Shown one piece after another: positions 1 to 11,853 of a stretch of 64,000 nucleotides of DNA (positions are counted from its first letter, which is position 1; the number at the start of each line of letters is the position of its first letter). This DNA is from Rhizopus arrhizus (lineage: Eukaryota > Mucoromycota > Mucoromycetes > Mucorales > Rhizopodaceae), in NCBI GenBank assembly GCA_024220505.1, contig JAKZZE010000006.1, forward strand, positions 1,426,001 to 1,490,000, given 5' to 3'. The notes below the pieces were generated by a model. The model was not told the DNA's origin. It saw nothing but the letters and a program-made list of their open reading frames with translations, and ran no database searches. The translations under genes were made by a program, and so were the position numbers.

Positions 1-3000
1 GATTATAGATGAATAGCTTAAAAATATTTCGTTATTAAACCTAATTGGCACTTTCATGGATAACAGACGAAACAATTTTTTATAATAAAAGCGCTTTGCA
101 AACTTCATTTTACTTTAAAGATCATAAAAGTCACTAGTTTTACCATTCAGACATAACGTAACAGCCCACCCCATTCCTTTGGTCGCTGATCAGTCGAAAA
201 AAAAATCTTGACTTTGTCAAGAGATAATGCCCGGGTCTTTGTAATCTTTTGTCGATCAATCTACCAAAGCCTTAAGGTTGGGTAAATACAGACGAACCAT
301 CGTAAATAAAGTACTCTGCAATCTATAGTCATTCATATTTTTGTCATTTCTTACCCTATAATAAGATTAAAACGCATTGGATTCGTTGATTTTTTTACAT
401 CAGGTACCTTTAAACATTATCAATTATTTAGTTATTATTCCACTTCAAGTCACATCACCATGTATATACGCTAATTATTCTTACTTTTTTTCATGGTAAA
501 AACAACGGAGTACTTAAATTATTAGCATGTCATATGCTTTCATTTTAAAAAGCCTTTTTATGGGCTTTTTTTTATTACATAGATATCAACCCAAAGCGTA
601 TCACTGTCTAAAATAGTTCAACTAACGTGGAGTGATGTATTCTATTATAAACACAAGTCTTTGGGAGTTTATCAAATTGGGATCATGTTGACTTGAAAAA
701 GAACGAACCAGTTAGTAAGAGTAGATACTGAGTGACAAAAAATATATTATTTGTAGTACGCATTTACAAGATTTGTGTTTACCTAATAAGCAAAAAATTG
801 CATTTTTTTTAATGCGTTTAGTCAATATTGAGTAGCTTGAAGAATAGTTATAAATAGTAAGTTATTTTATATTAAAAATACAATTGCATCTTCATATCAA
901 TTTTATCTGCTCTAATAAAACGTATTTTGAGCTATACAACTTTCTGGACAATAAGGGCAGAAACAAACTCTGGCTCTCCTATAATATATTCCCACAGCCA
1001 GGTCAACAACAACCACTTCACGTCGAAAATCAAATATAACCATATTGAATTCAACACCAATTGCTGCCTAATAAAGAAAGATTGTTATAACTCATTATGT
1101 TATTCGAAACATCTTTTTGATAGTTTCTCATAAAAGCATAAGCATTTATTGCTATAGTAAGATGAACCACTCAGAGACTGCAAAAAAAAAAAGGGTTTGT
1201 TTGCACAACCATTTTGTTGAATAACCTCAAGTATTTAAATTCTCGGGTCTGCATATTGAATCACCTATCAATGTCCGACTACAGCCAAATAACATGAACA
1301 ACTTGCACTAAAATAAATTGCCATCGATCGTGATAAGATGCGACTTGGGAAGCTCAAGCGGAAGCAATTTCTAGCAGAAAGAAGGGAGCTTTTCATTAGG
1401 CACTGTTGCTTGTATATACGTACAGTTTGAATGCACACAATATTTACAATAAAGCTGAAAAAGGTCTAAATGTATTGCTCTTCACGTTGCTTATTCCTTT
1501 TTATTTCCTTGTAGCTTTGATATCTTTTACAATAGCTTTTATACCACATTGAAATATTATTAATTTAAAGGTAGTCATTATTCAGCATTGGACCTTGTTC
1601 ATTAGAACAGGTAAAGGTTTTTTTATTCATTACAAATGTAGGCATGGCTTGTCATATTAATCCGTAGCGAACAGTTATGGCCAAGGTGTTTTATTATTGT
1701 TCTTTTTCTGCAGATTTTTACTTATTATACATGTTTTTTTTTTTTTTTTACAAAAGTATATTAATATCAAAGCAATTTTATACTTGAGTAATAATAATAC
1801 TTGAAACAAAAAGCAAAAAGAATAAGATAAGGTTTATATTTACTCAAAAAGATATTTGTGCAGTAAACTGGGCTCTTTTGGTCATTTGTGGCATTAATAT
1901 ACATACGTAGCTTGATTATTTGATATTTAAAAAATAAGCTTAAGATCTTGGACTGACTTTAATGTAAAGCTTTAAGTAAGAAAAAAAAAAAAACATTGAT
2001 AAATGCTCTATACATCGCTGCATCAACATTTATTTTATACCAAATTTCTTATAGTTACATGCATATCAAGGTATCATTTTGTCAAAAGGATTAAATAAAG
2101 ACATTTTATATTCCTCAAGCTCAATTCTATCTATTCTTGCTGTATGTTGTATCAGATGAAATTAAAGTATTTTTTTAATCTAACAAAGTGTGAAAATCGA
2201 AGTTTGATTTATTATTCTAATTCAATGTTTCAGATTATGATACACAACATGTTCTGTACATTTGAGGAATCGCTGACACATAGGCAGTTATGCTAGGATA
2301 TCACAAATAATGCGCGTGTGCAGAACAGGAAATGTACAGTTCATATGACACGAATAATTTGCCAACGTATAATATCTTGCGAGACTGTATTAGCTTGTCT
2401 AACCAATATAAGTTGTTAGAATACATCCTCTTACAATACAAGAATGCCGCTTTTGTGAAATCATTAGGAAAGCAATTAAAAAGACCGTTTCTTTATGCAC
2501 TAATAGGATACTTTTTACTTTAAGCCAACCAAATCCATTTACCTAACATGTCGTATTTGTGAAATTAAAACTACATTTAATGTTTTTTGTTATTGTTGCT
2601 AAATAGAAACTCTGCCAAAAGTAGTAATAGTAAATATAACTTGAAAAAAGATCAATCTTAAATCTCAAATTGTTCATCTAGTGTGAATTACTAGTGTTTT
2701 GATCAAAATTTAGAATGTGTTTTCACGAAATATGGAGACATAAACAAAGCAGCAAATCCATCACTTATTCAAATAGTGAAATGCCTATATGTTTATTATT
2801 ATATTAAATTCTTTTTCAACTTTAAAAAACATATTTTATTCACCGTTTTACCGTATGTGCGTTTACATAAGCTTTAAACAGTACAGTAGATGGTTTTCTG
2901 ATCTTTTCTTTTGGTGGTACAAGATAGGAAAATAAGATAAGGTTCCTCAAATTTTTACAGTCACCATTGATAAAAAAAAAGAAATTATACTTATGCAAAT

Positions 3001-3078
3001 ATACCTTCTTTTGTTTATTTTATAAAAAAAGAAGTAAGAGATCAAGCGACCAATTTGTAGCTGTTCTCTATATTATCA
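1..3078. other. AT-rich gene-poor left end
   Basis: No convincing gene is visible. Short open frames at 927-1133 and 2332-2523 have no recognisable motif, no splice-compatible extension and AT-driven composition. There are several poly-T or poly-A tracts (for example near 1734-1749 and 1981-1994) and a small GC-containing hairpin followed by T residues near 548-575. The last few hundred bases probably include the promoter of the NiCoT gene that follows. Confidence 0.6.
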
Positions 3079-4426
3079 ATGCAGACTGAAGAGTCCAAAG
3101 ACAATGTCCAATTGGGGAGACTAAATAGTATTGCTTTAAGGTTTCTAACAAAGGACTCTTTTACATACAAAATCTTTTTCGGTCCTGATCCCAATAAGGT
3201 TCGCCCAAAGGTTCTTTTGCTGTTAGCTGGTTTGGCTTGTGTGAATATCGCAATCTGGGTTGTTTCTATTATCGTATTTAAACCTTATCCTTCCATGGTG
3301 GGCACAGGAACATTGGCCTATTTACTTGGTCTTCGTCATGCAGTTGATGCAGGTAATGTAAGGATCAAGCTGTATGAAGCATCTTAACCATTGGTATAGA
3401 TCATATTTCTGCTATTGATAATGTAACCCGTAAGCTTTTAAGTACTGGTAAACAACCAGTCTGTGTCGGTCTCTTCTTCTCCTTGGGTCATTCCACTGTC
3501 GTCTTTATCACCTCCATAATCGTAGCGGCCACAGCGAATGCGGTAGCGAACAGCATCGATGACTTTTCAAAGATCGGTGGTATCATCGGAACCTCTGTTT
3601 CCATTACCTTTCTTGTGTTGATCGCGATTCTCAACATCATTTGTATGCTTGGTGTAATCAGTACGATGCGTCAAGTGAAAAGAGAAGGTGTTTATACCGA
3701 AATTGATATTGAAGAATACTTGATGAAAAAGGGCGTACTCGGGCGCTTCTTTTATCCCGTCTTCAAGTTTATCGATGCTTCTTGGAAAATGTATCCTCTT
3801 GGATTTCTTTTTGGTCTCGGTTTTGATACCGCTTCCGAAATTACCTTATTAGGAATAACAGCTATTCAGGCTACCAATGGTATGTCTATGTGGATCATCA
3901 TCTTGCTTCCTCTATTGTTTGCTTCTGGTAAGATAATAAGACATTGCTCTTAGAAATATGATCAAATTATCTTTTTTGCTTAGGTATGGCTTTGATTGAT
4001 TCGTTTGACAGCATATTGATGCTCTTTACATATACTTGGGCTTATGTGAATCCTATTCGAAAGCTCTTTTATAACCTTACGATTACATCTATAAGTGTTG
4101 TTGTCGCCATAGTCGTTGCCTTAATTGAGTTATTTTCGATGATTGGTGAACAATTGGAGCTGGATAATGGTTGGTGGAGATTCTGGTATTTTCTGTCTGA
4201 TAGCTTTGAATATATTGGTATTATCATTGTAGGAGCATTTATCCTCACTTGGATTGTTAGTGCGATTATATACCGTTTTAATGGATATAAAAAACTGGAA
4301 AGAGAATTTGATACCTGTGATCCTAGAAAAGTAAAACAAGTTGCCTCAAAGATGAGTAGTGATGTAGAAGAAGGGTTTAGTGATGAAGCAAAAAAAGCAG
4401 AAACTTTGGAATCTCCTAAAAACTAA
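3079..4426 (+). CDS. NiCoT-family nickel/cobalt transporter (three exons)
   Basis: Predicted high-affinity Ni2+/Co2+ permease of the NiCoT family, a plasma-membrane protein that supplies nickel to urease and similar enzymes. Three exons, 3079-3352, 3400-3927 and 3984-4426, join in frame to 414 codons. The first junction restores the family signature H-A-V-D-A-D-H-I near residue 91, where the aspartate codon is split by the intron. The second restores L-F-A-S-G-M-A-L-I-D-S, equivalent to the conserved FxxGMxLxDT block. Introns are 47 and 56 bp with GT...AG ends. Seven to eight hydrophobic segments are evident, and the C-terminal tail is charged (about 45 residues, rich in E and K). The start was chosen as the first ATG of the open frame; about 40 residues precede the first membrane segment. 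Length fits the family. No neighbouring nickel-enzyme gene is in the window. Confidence 0.9.
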
Positions 4427-5206
4427 TCAATTTTTCTGCTATCTGTACAAAATAGATTTATACCAACAAAAGCTAATAATAAATACTTATTGAACATATT
4501 AAATTAATGCAGTTTATTTTGTAAAAGGAGACTATTCACTTATGAATAGCACATTGCAGAGCATTTTATAATCAAATGTAAACAGCGGTCACCATGCATG
4601 AAGAAAACTCCTATTGTCAATATTTAAAAGGGTTATCTTTTACAATTCTTCATTTTTTTATTTATTTAAAAGCTACGAAGCATTATTATAGTACGATTTA
4701 TTAATCTCGTACAATTTTTCACAGCAACAGGATATCCTCCCATAAGGGAAGATGCTTGATAGGCAGTGAAAAGCGAGAGTTAGAAACCAGAGACTATTTG
4801 TCAAGCCCCTTAGGAACTGACATGCTCTACAGGACACACAAGTGCTACACCGGAAGGGGCTTTTCCTTCGTCCTTCATTTGCCTTTTGATCCTCTTTGTT
4901 CTTTATCATCACAAGCGATAATAATACGTCATTGGGTTCAGTGACACACTCATCTTGGTAAAAGCAAAAGAGCTGTGTGCAAATCTATGCAGATCATTTA
5001 CTGTATAAAACTAATTATAAGAGACATAGGGAAATACATTTACTAATACATTTTCTTTATCTCATGCGCTATGCTGGTTTTGTAAAGCTGTTACCATCTT
5101 CTGCTAATCTTTATGCTTCTAATCCAGATGATTGTGATATCGTCGAGTCGCTTCTTTGTGCCTTGCCGCCCTCGCTTCGGCTGCCATTAACAGAAAACTG
5201 GCTTTA

Positions 5207-5243
<37 letters not shown>

Positions 5244-5314
5244 CATCCTTTGATCATTATTATATCTTTCTTGGAATTCAATGCTTTCCTTCTAAAAAGT
5301 AATTATTAGATGTG
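4427..5314. other. Intergenic region with a coding-like fragment
   Basis: Downstream of the NiCoT gene. A stretch at about 5030-5205 on the plus strand is richer in GC than its surroundings and reads as a coherent, leucine-rich peptide ending beside a 33-base poly-T run (about 5211-5243). It has no start codon with context and no recognisable family, so it may be a remnant of a larger gene. The minus-strand frame at 4673-4912 is similarly unsupported. No intact gene is visible. Confidence 0.35.
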
Positions 5315-5745
5315 CTACTTGCTTTTATTACTGTATATATACACTTTTACAGAATACAGTGTTACAACCACATCGGATACATGTAGTAAATCCTCTTCAT
5401 TCTTTGCCACTTTGAAACGCCTGGTCGGTGCAGAAGTGTAGATACCATCTTCATACAGTGTCATCCTGAATAAGTAGCAGTTATGGTCAACAACAAGCAA
5501 ACCAAAAGAAACTGGTTCTGCTGCACCTACTTACACTTGCTGTTGATGAATGACTTTGTCTATTTCATCAACTTTGTGAAGTCATCTTCTGCCTGGGAAC
5601 CGCAAATTTGTTCAAGACGTTTCCCTTCAACGAAAAAAAGGAACCTCATGCTTGCTATTTTTGAAGCCAAAGTAAAAATCTGGCTTCACATCTTCTCTTG
5701 TTCCAGATGCACTTGCATCGATCCTAGTTTATCAAAATGGGTGCA
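5315..5745 (-). pseudogene. Broken protein gene of unknown family
   Basis: Minus-strand segments read as protein in three pieces separated by frame changes and stops. About 5660-5720 contains the peptide DVKPDFYFGFKNSKHEV. About 5550-5630 contains VEGKRLEQICGSQAEDDFTK. About 5335-5500 contains YLFRMTLYEDGIYTSAPTRR and a following valine-rich strand. The collinear order and low-complexity-free content suggest one former gene that now carries at least one frameshift and two stops. I do not recognise the family. A match in related genomes would be needed to name it. Confidence 0.35.
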
Positions 5746-6519
5746 TATACAAAGGCGTGTCTTTTCTCTATTACTTATATTGTATATGTTGAATGATTAT
5801 CTGAATCATTAAAAAAAAATGTTTTGTATATATGGTATGAGACAATCGGGGTAAAAGCCGCCTCGGATCTAGTGTTAGGTAAAATAGCAGAGACAACATG
5901 CTTACGAATATTTTTTATAGATTGCTCAGTTGTGGTAGTAGCAACGAAAGAGACAGGGCTGTAGGTTTATATCTAATTGTCTGTTGATCGTATAATTATA
6001 GTAGTTTGCTCCAATCAGGTTCTGGATGTGGTGATAGGCTTCCAAGCTACACTTTTTATTCTTTCTTTATATTAAAGAAGGCGCGCAAACAAAGTTTTTT
6101 AGTGACTGTGACGATGAGAGGGAAGATATTAGAGCTAACAGTGATACCAAAAACAAGTCGCCATCATACCCAATGTCTTTGTTTTGCTAATATTACTATT
6201 GATGAAGCTTTTGTTTGAGCCATGATAAAAACTAAAATTCACTATTTGATTCATTCCATAAAAAGAAAATCGGTGTTCTTTTACAAGTTAAATCATAGCC
6301 TTAGAGTATATTTAAGTTGGTTTTTAAAGCTTTAAAGATACTTGATAGTCTCCCTCATGTTGCTAAATATATTCAAAGCGTTTGATAATCTTAGTTTCTT
6401 AATTGATAAAATTGACAAGGATATTCATTCTCAGGCTCAAAAGATATTATAGAGTTCAACATGAAACCCGTTAAAAGTGATACCATACGTAACAAACTCT
6501 TTAACAGTCTTACTTGTTA
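5746..6519. other. Intergenic, no feature seen
   Basis: Contains only short frames (for example 6006-6218) with no recognised motif. The right part may hold the rest of the transposon relic that follows, but no terminal repeats can be placed. Confidence 0.4.
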
Positions 6520-7150
6520 TGGTTTCCAGATCAAGTTGTCTCTTCATCATTTCAGAGGTCCTTACTTGATTCTTCTCTACAAAGAATAGCGTCAGTTTTT
6601 GCTATCGGCGTATGTAGCTTTATCTTTTCATGTACGACCACCAAAGGGTCCATACCGTTCGCACGAAAACAGCTCCATAACATAATTGAACCCTTTATAA
6701 ACTTAAAGGTACCCATCATAGGTCGCTCCTAATATCTTTCACAAGGAAAAAAAAAGCACACAACAGCCGTGATAATTACTCTTCATCTGGAGCTTTTCTC
6801 CATTAGACAAAACGACTTGCTTCCACTTGTCCATTCACCAATCAGCTCTATCTTTAGCCCATTGAAGCGTTTTCTTCTACTCGTTAGTGAGACTGGGCTT
6901 CTTTGCTATGTCATAAAGATCGAAGCCCATTACATATAAAGCGCTATGGCACGTAACGTAAGAAATATATATTTCTACTTTTCGAATTTGTGCAAAATGC
7001 TCATGAACCGCGTTTAAACCAAGCGCTTTGCGCTTTCTAGGTCTTCCTGAAGGTATTAAAACAAAGTAATACCACACTCTTCTAGGCGTTTCTTAGCATT
7101 ATGGACTATTAATTCAGGTAGTTCAAAAAAACTTAAAATCTCGGCAACCT
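6520..7150 (-). pseudogene. Tc1/mariner transposase relic
   Basis: Minus-strand peptides in collinear order match a Tc1-type DDE transposase. QWAKDRADW followed by MDKWKQVVLS (about 6795-6860) corresponds to the family block before the first catalytic aspartate. KGSIMLWSCFRANG plus PLVVVHEKI (about 6620-6705) corresponds to the GGGSIMxWGCF block. Upstream, EILSFFELPELIVHNAKKRL (about 7080-7140) resembles the helix-turn-helix region. Several stops and frameshifts interrupt it and the C-terminal DDE part is missing. Terminal inverted repeats were not found, so the boundaries are approximate. It is a dead element between the NiCoT gene and RPS5. Confidence 0.6.
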
Positions 7151-7659
7151 TGTATCCAAAGTGAGGTGCACCGGCTATCTGTCCCTAATTTTACTCTGAA
7201 AGGTGGCAATTAAAGTGCCGTTTGATGAAATCATTATTAATTTGTACAGTAAAAGCTTTATTAGATGGGTCATGGAAAAAAATTGAACAGGAATTTGAAA
7301 GAAGCAAATAAAAGAGTAATGCCTATATGCTCATTGTTTAGTCAAGTCACACAAAGTTCCGGCCCGAACTTTTTATTAAGCAAACGACTACCGGACTTTG
7401 TTACCGCTCAATCCCTATGGTATACTCTTGCTTAAGTACAATTGATGCCAGCTACACTAATCAAACCTTCTCTCTTAATCAACAAAGGTAAAAGGGGACC
7501 ATACCAATAAAGAAGAGAAAGAGATGGATGTGATATGAAAATAGATCGATGTGTACTGATGAATTATTCCTTTTCCTTTTATCATCTATCTTTCAACTTG
7601 GAATTTTTTTATTTGTTTTTTTTTTCTTTTGGAAAATTATACATAATTTATAGGCTAGC
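7151..7659. other. Upstream region of RPS5
   Basis: No gene. The last 100 bases are T-rich and end in ATAG immediately before GCTAGCATGG, which could be an intron acceptor in the 5' untranslated region of RPS5. This arrangement is common for fungal ribosomal-protein genes, but the donor cannot be placed with confidence. Confidence 0.35.
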
Positions 7660-8379
7660 ATGGTTGCTTTGAATTTGCCCGCTGACGTTTTGGCCACTGC
7701 TGATGGTACCCGCAAACTTTTCAACAAGTGGAGTTATGAAGATGTCGAAGTAAAAGACATTTCTCTTCAAGATTACATTCAAATCCGTCAACAAGTTTAC
7801 TTGCCTCACACTGCTGGTCGTTTCGCTGTCAAGCGTTTCCGTAAGGCCCAGGTAAATTAAGCTCTTGTAATTGTGAACGGTAAAGCTAATTTGAAAAACA
7901 GTGCCCCATTGTCGAACGTTTGACCAACGCTTTGATGATGACCGGTCGTAACAACGGTAAGAAGCTTATGGCTGCTCGTATCGTTCAACATGCTTTTGAA
8001 ATCATCAACTTGTTGACTGACGCTAACCCTCTTCAAATCCTTGTTGATGCCATCATCAACTGTGGTCCTCGTGAAGACTCCACCCGTATCGGTTCTCAAG
8101 GTACCGTTCGTCGTCAAGCTGTTGATGTTTCTCCTCTCCGTCGTGTCAACCAAGCTATCTCTTTGTTGACCGTCGGTACTCGTGAATCTGCTTTCCGTAA
8201 CGTCAAGACCGTTGCTGAATGTCTTGCTGATGAATTGATCAACGCCGCCAAGGGTTCTGCTAACTCTTATGCTATCAAGAAGAAGGACGAACTTGAGCGT
8301 GTTGCCAAATGTAAGTTTTCCATTTTCTCTTGCCTATATGCGCATCTACTTACTTTTCTATTCTATAGCCAACCGATAA
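7660..8379 (+). CDS. RPS5: 40S ribosomal protein S5 (uS7)
   Basis: Component of the small-subunit head that contacts mRNA near the exit channel and the E site. Exons 7660-7851, 7902-8310 and 8369-8379 join in frame to 203 residues, the normal eukaryotic length. The two introns (50 and 58 bp) have GT...AG ends. The first interrupts the [12 protein letters not shown] block and the second leaves a tiny last exon that encodes the final SNR and the stop. The conserved uS7 core ([39 protein letters not shown]) is intact. Codon use is biased toward C-ending codons, as expected for high expression and unlike neighbouring genes. The gene converges on VIP1, with a 237-bp gap that contains poly-T tracts and no other feature. 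Confidence 0.97.
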
Positions 8380-8616
8380 ATTGTTTGTCATTGGATGTAC
8401 TTTGTTACAATGTGTTTTTTATTCTTTTCTTAAAATAAAAACTTATTGCAACACATTTTATAAGGCTTTTATTTGTTTTGGATTCAAAAAGGAAATGAAA
8501 GAGGAAGAGGACAAACTATATGGAACAAATGTAATTTTTTTTTTTTTTTTGCAAGTCTACTCATAAAAAAAAAAGATGAGAAGAAAAGGAGAAAAAGATA
8601 TTGTACAGAAAGAGGG

Positions 8617-11600
8617 TTATTGGTTATCTTCTTGAGCATAATATAATTTTTCCTGATCAATTTGTTGCTCGATTTCATGTAATTCAGGAATTCGAAGATA
8701 TGCTGTTTTATAATATTGAAGTACTTCGTCTAAAGACAAATGTGGAATTAAATTCCTATAGAAAACAAAAAAAAAGTAAGATATTACGAATGGCTGTCTA
8801 TAAATACATACTTTCTGGGTGCAACTTTTAAACAATGCTCAGCATCCATATCTAAATCAAGAACACTATCATAGTGAGCACCTGGACTGAATGCAATACG
8901 AAGTGAGTATTCTTTATTCGTGCCGTCATGTCGATCTCTTTCGTAAAGTTCAAATGTGATTTGTGTTAAAACTAATGAGAGAGGATTATTTTATGTATTG
9001 TTTTATGAAGAATGCTTACAGTCTAGTTCAGGAAGAATAGGTCTAGGAAACTTTGTTGGTAGACCGGAAAGATAAACTAAATTTAAAAGGGCATGTACGT
9101 GGGACTCTATAAAAGAATGAGTTAGTCAACCAGAATCAGTGATGATTTTAAAACCTTTTGTAAAATAAAGTCTTGTTTTTGGTTTTTCTGAATCTTTAAA
9201 ATTCTCGAGATCATTAATGATACTCTTTAATAATGGCAAACCGATCAGCATACCAATCGTTTTCTTTTCCTTTTCACTTATGCCGTATTCTTGAGGAGCA
9301 ACAAAATTGAAAAGTTCTCGCACATAAACATAAAGATTTCTAAGATCAGTGTTGTTGGGATATTCTACAGCTTTACTATTGCTGAATGAATTATGATTAT
9401 TTTTGCCTAAGGAAGGAGAAGGAGTAGCTGATATTTCTGGATCACTAAAGATGACTTCTAAAAATTGTCGATTATGTAAAGCATCATATTTAAGTGAATC
9501 ATAGAGTTCAGGAATACTAGATGGATCTGGCCAAAATGAATTTTTTTGTTTTGTGTCAGAAAGAGTATCACTGCTGTTTTCAAAATTATTAGGTGAATCA
9601 CTACAAAAGTTATTAAACATCTTTTCCCAACGTTCTTTAAAAAGCGTAGGTGATTCAAAGCAACACCAGCGACGTTGTAATTGATCAATATTTTTTGTAG
9701 ACCAATTTAATCTCATGATATTTCTCAATCGACACATTGTGTTTGACACTTCCTGCAGGATGACATGAGGCTGAGGATAGTCGGATGGCCAGTTTGCTTG
9801 TGCTAATAAAACAGGTGGTACTTCATAACCCGGACACAAGAGATGCTTGAGTTGTTTCTTGACAGCATCCATTTGTTCTTTAGCCGCATTACTGTCATCT
9901 AAGAGATATTTACTTTCTGAAATGATGCCTTCGATTGATTCTGGTTGACCAAGAAAATAACGAGTAAAGATCTCGGCTAGAGAAAAAGTGTTATTTACCT
10001 TACAATTCTACATTCATTTATACCTGTTGCACGAACTCTTCTTTCAGAACTACTGTATATCTTGACATCATCATACAAGTGTTTATTTAATATGTTTATG
10101 TCCTTTCGCAAGTTTTCACCCAAATCTCTTGATTGATGTAAACCAGCATGAGTAAACTATAAAGGGTCAGTAACAGTTTTCTTTGCAGATTAACTTACCT
10201 CTCCACCCCATTTCACATTCACTTGTAATTTTCGCAACTTGTTTGATTCTTTATCATAAATAGGCTTGACTTGAACTTTTGTCCCCGGTAAATCACACTT
10301 TCTTTCCAAAATTTCCTTTAAAGCAGCCAATTTGTTTTCATGTTCCAATTTGAGTTTTAAGCATTGATTGATCGCATTGATTACCAATTGTAATTGATGC
10401 TTTTGACGAAAGACGACTTCCTTTGTACTCCCTTCCAAAAGATTCACAAAAGGCTGGGCAATTAATGAAATCTTATACTTATTCTTTGGTGTACGATCAG
10501 CATGACGAAAGACACCCGCAAAACCTTTGAGTCTCCAAGAGTTCTCTGGAGCAATCCCTCTTGGAATATCATGTAAAGTAGTAGAAGGTCGTCTCTGTAC
10601 TGATCTCAAGAAAGCCTCACTTAATCTTCTTGCACATTCATCATAATAATCTTCATTTCCTTTTACAAAACTCCAACCATTGACATCAATAACATAAGAT
10701 TTGCCTTGTACTCTCAATAAATCAAATCCACAAATCATCTGTCCAAATGCTGTAGAAACCTTGGCTGATATTTGCCTTTCTTCATCTGTCAATTCTGTTA
10801 CATACCGAATTTCTTTGCCTTCCGTATTACGTTTGACTAGTCCATCTACGGTAGGTGACCTAAGCAATCCATTTAGACTTTCTTGTCCCTCCTTATTTAC
10901 TAATGACTGTTTACTTTCTAGTTTCTGCATGAACAAACGTCGGACCAATTGTGTATACTTTAACATCTTCAGAATTCTCTGTCAACATCATTTGTTCATA
11001 GATCCATGATCCATCAGACGCCGGATTATTCAAATTTTGATCAAACTCACTGGACTTATTACCTACCTTTAAGAGAATAGGTTAGTAACAGTTGATTTCA
11101 GTGAATGACTTTACTTTTCTAAATAATCTTCTTCCACCTCCACCTTGTTCCTTTGAATAATAGATATTGATATTATGATTTTCACTATCAACTGGTTTCT
11201 CTAAAAAAGTCTTTTTTAAAACGACGCCATCCACTTCAATAGCATCCTCTGTGATATGATAACGAGTTGTATTTTCATTGTATTTCCCAAGAATTCTACA
11301 AAGATCCATACCCGAATGTTCATAAAATGCTTGAGCAGCTTCCCGATCCACCTTCACACCACCATCACGCGAGATGACTAAGCGTGGAGGGGTAGGGACA
11401 CCAGCAGCATCCAATATGGCCAATACAATTCGACGATCCCATAAAAGTGACTGCATGCAAACGTCATTAACAACAAATGGCTTACGAAGTTTTACATATT
11501 GAATGGCCTTATTCAAAGGAAATCCATTTGAAAAGAAACATATCAAGAAATCACATCCGGGCCAATTTTCGACATCTGTTTAAATAGGATGAGTCTTTAT

Positions 11601-11853
11601 TGAATAAAATAGGATTAAATTACCTTCATCAATAATAGTTTTATCACCAAAGATAATAATATCAAATTTACCATATCCAAGTATCCTATCTAATATATAT
11701 CGCATAGGTTTTGACCTGGCTTTTTTATCCATAGCACAAATACCAATGACATCTAAATAAATTAATTTTCCTATTCAGAATAAAAAAAAAAAAATTGAGA
11801 TTTTTTGTATACAAACATTTTAAAGTATAATCAACTGAAGAGTTTGATGGCAT
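8617..11853 (-). CDS. VIP1: Inositol hexakisphosphate/diphosphoinositol kinase (Vip1/Asp1, PPIP5K)
   Basis: Bifunctional inositol-pyrophosphate kinase/phosphatase that makes and removes the 1-position diphosphate on InsP6/InsP7. Ten exons (minus strand): 11817-11853, 11624-11752, 11115-11575, 10915-11066, 10199-10859, 10024-10156, 9155-9976, 9020-9106, 8812-8971 and 8617-8755. They join in frame to 926 residues, close to fission yeast Asp1. The N-terminal RimK-like ATP-grasp kinase spans about residues 15-335: [12 protein letters not shown], the glycine-rich loop GGGGRRLF, and [11 protein letters not shown] near 319. The histidine acid phosphatase domain follows: RHADRTPK near 379 and the ESHVHALLN histidine at the exon 7/8 junction. 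The start lies in a 37-nt first exon ([12 protein letters not shown]), chosen because its splice phase matches the next exon. Introns are 42-64 bp, all GT...AG; the donor of intron 7 (GTTTTA) is weak. Confidence 0.92.

Noticed and set aside
4977..5309. 110-codon frame as an intact gene
   Set aside because: It runs through a 33-base poly-T tract and begins without protein-like sequence. Only the middle part looks like a coding remnant.
8370..8835. Short plus- and minus-strand frames downstream of RPS5
   Set aside because: They are read-through of the last RPS5 intron and tail, or unspliced VIP1 exons; poly-T tracts keep them open.
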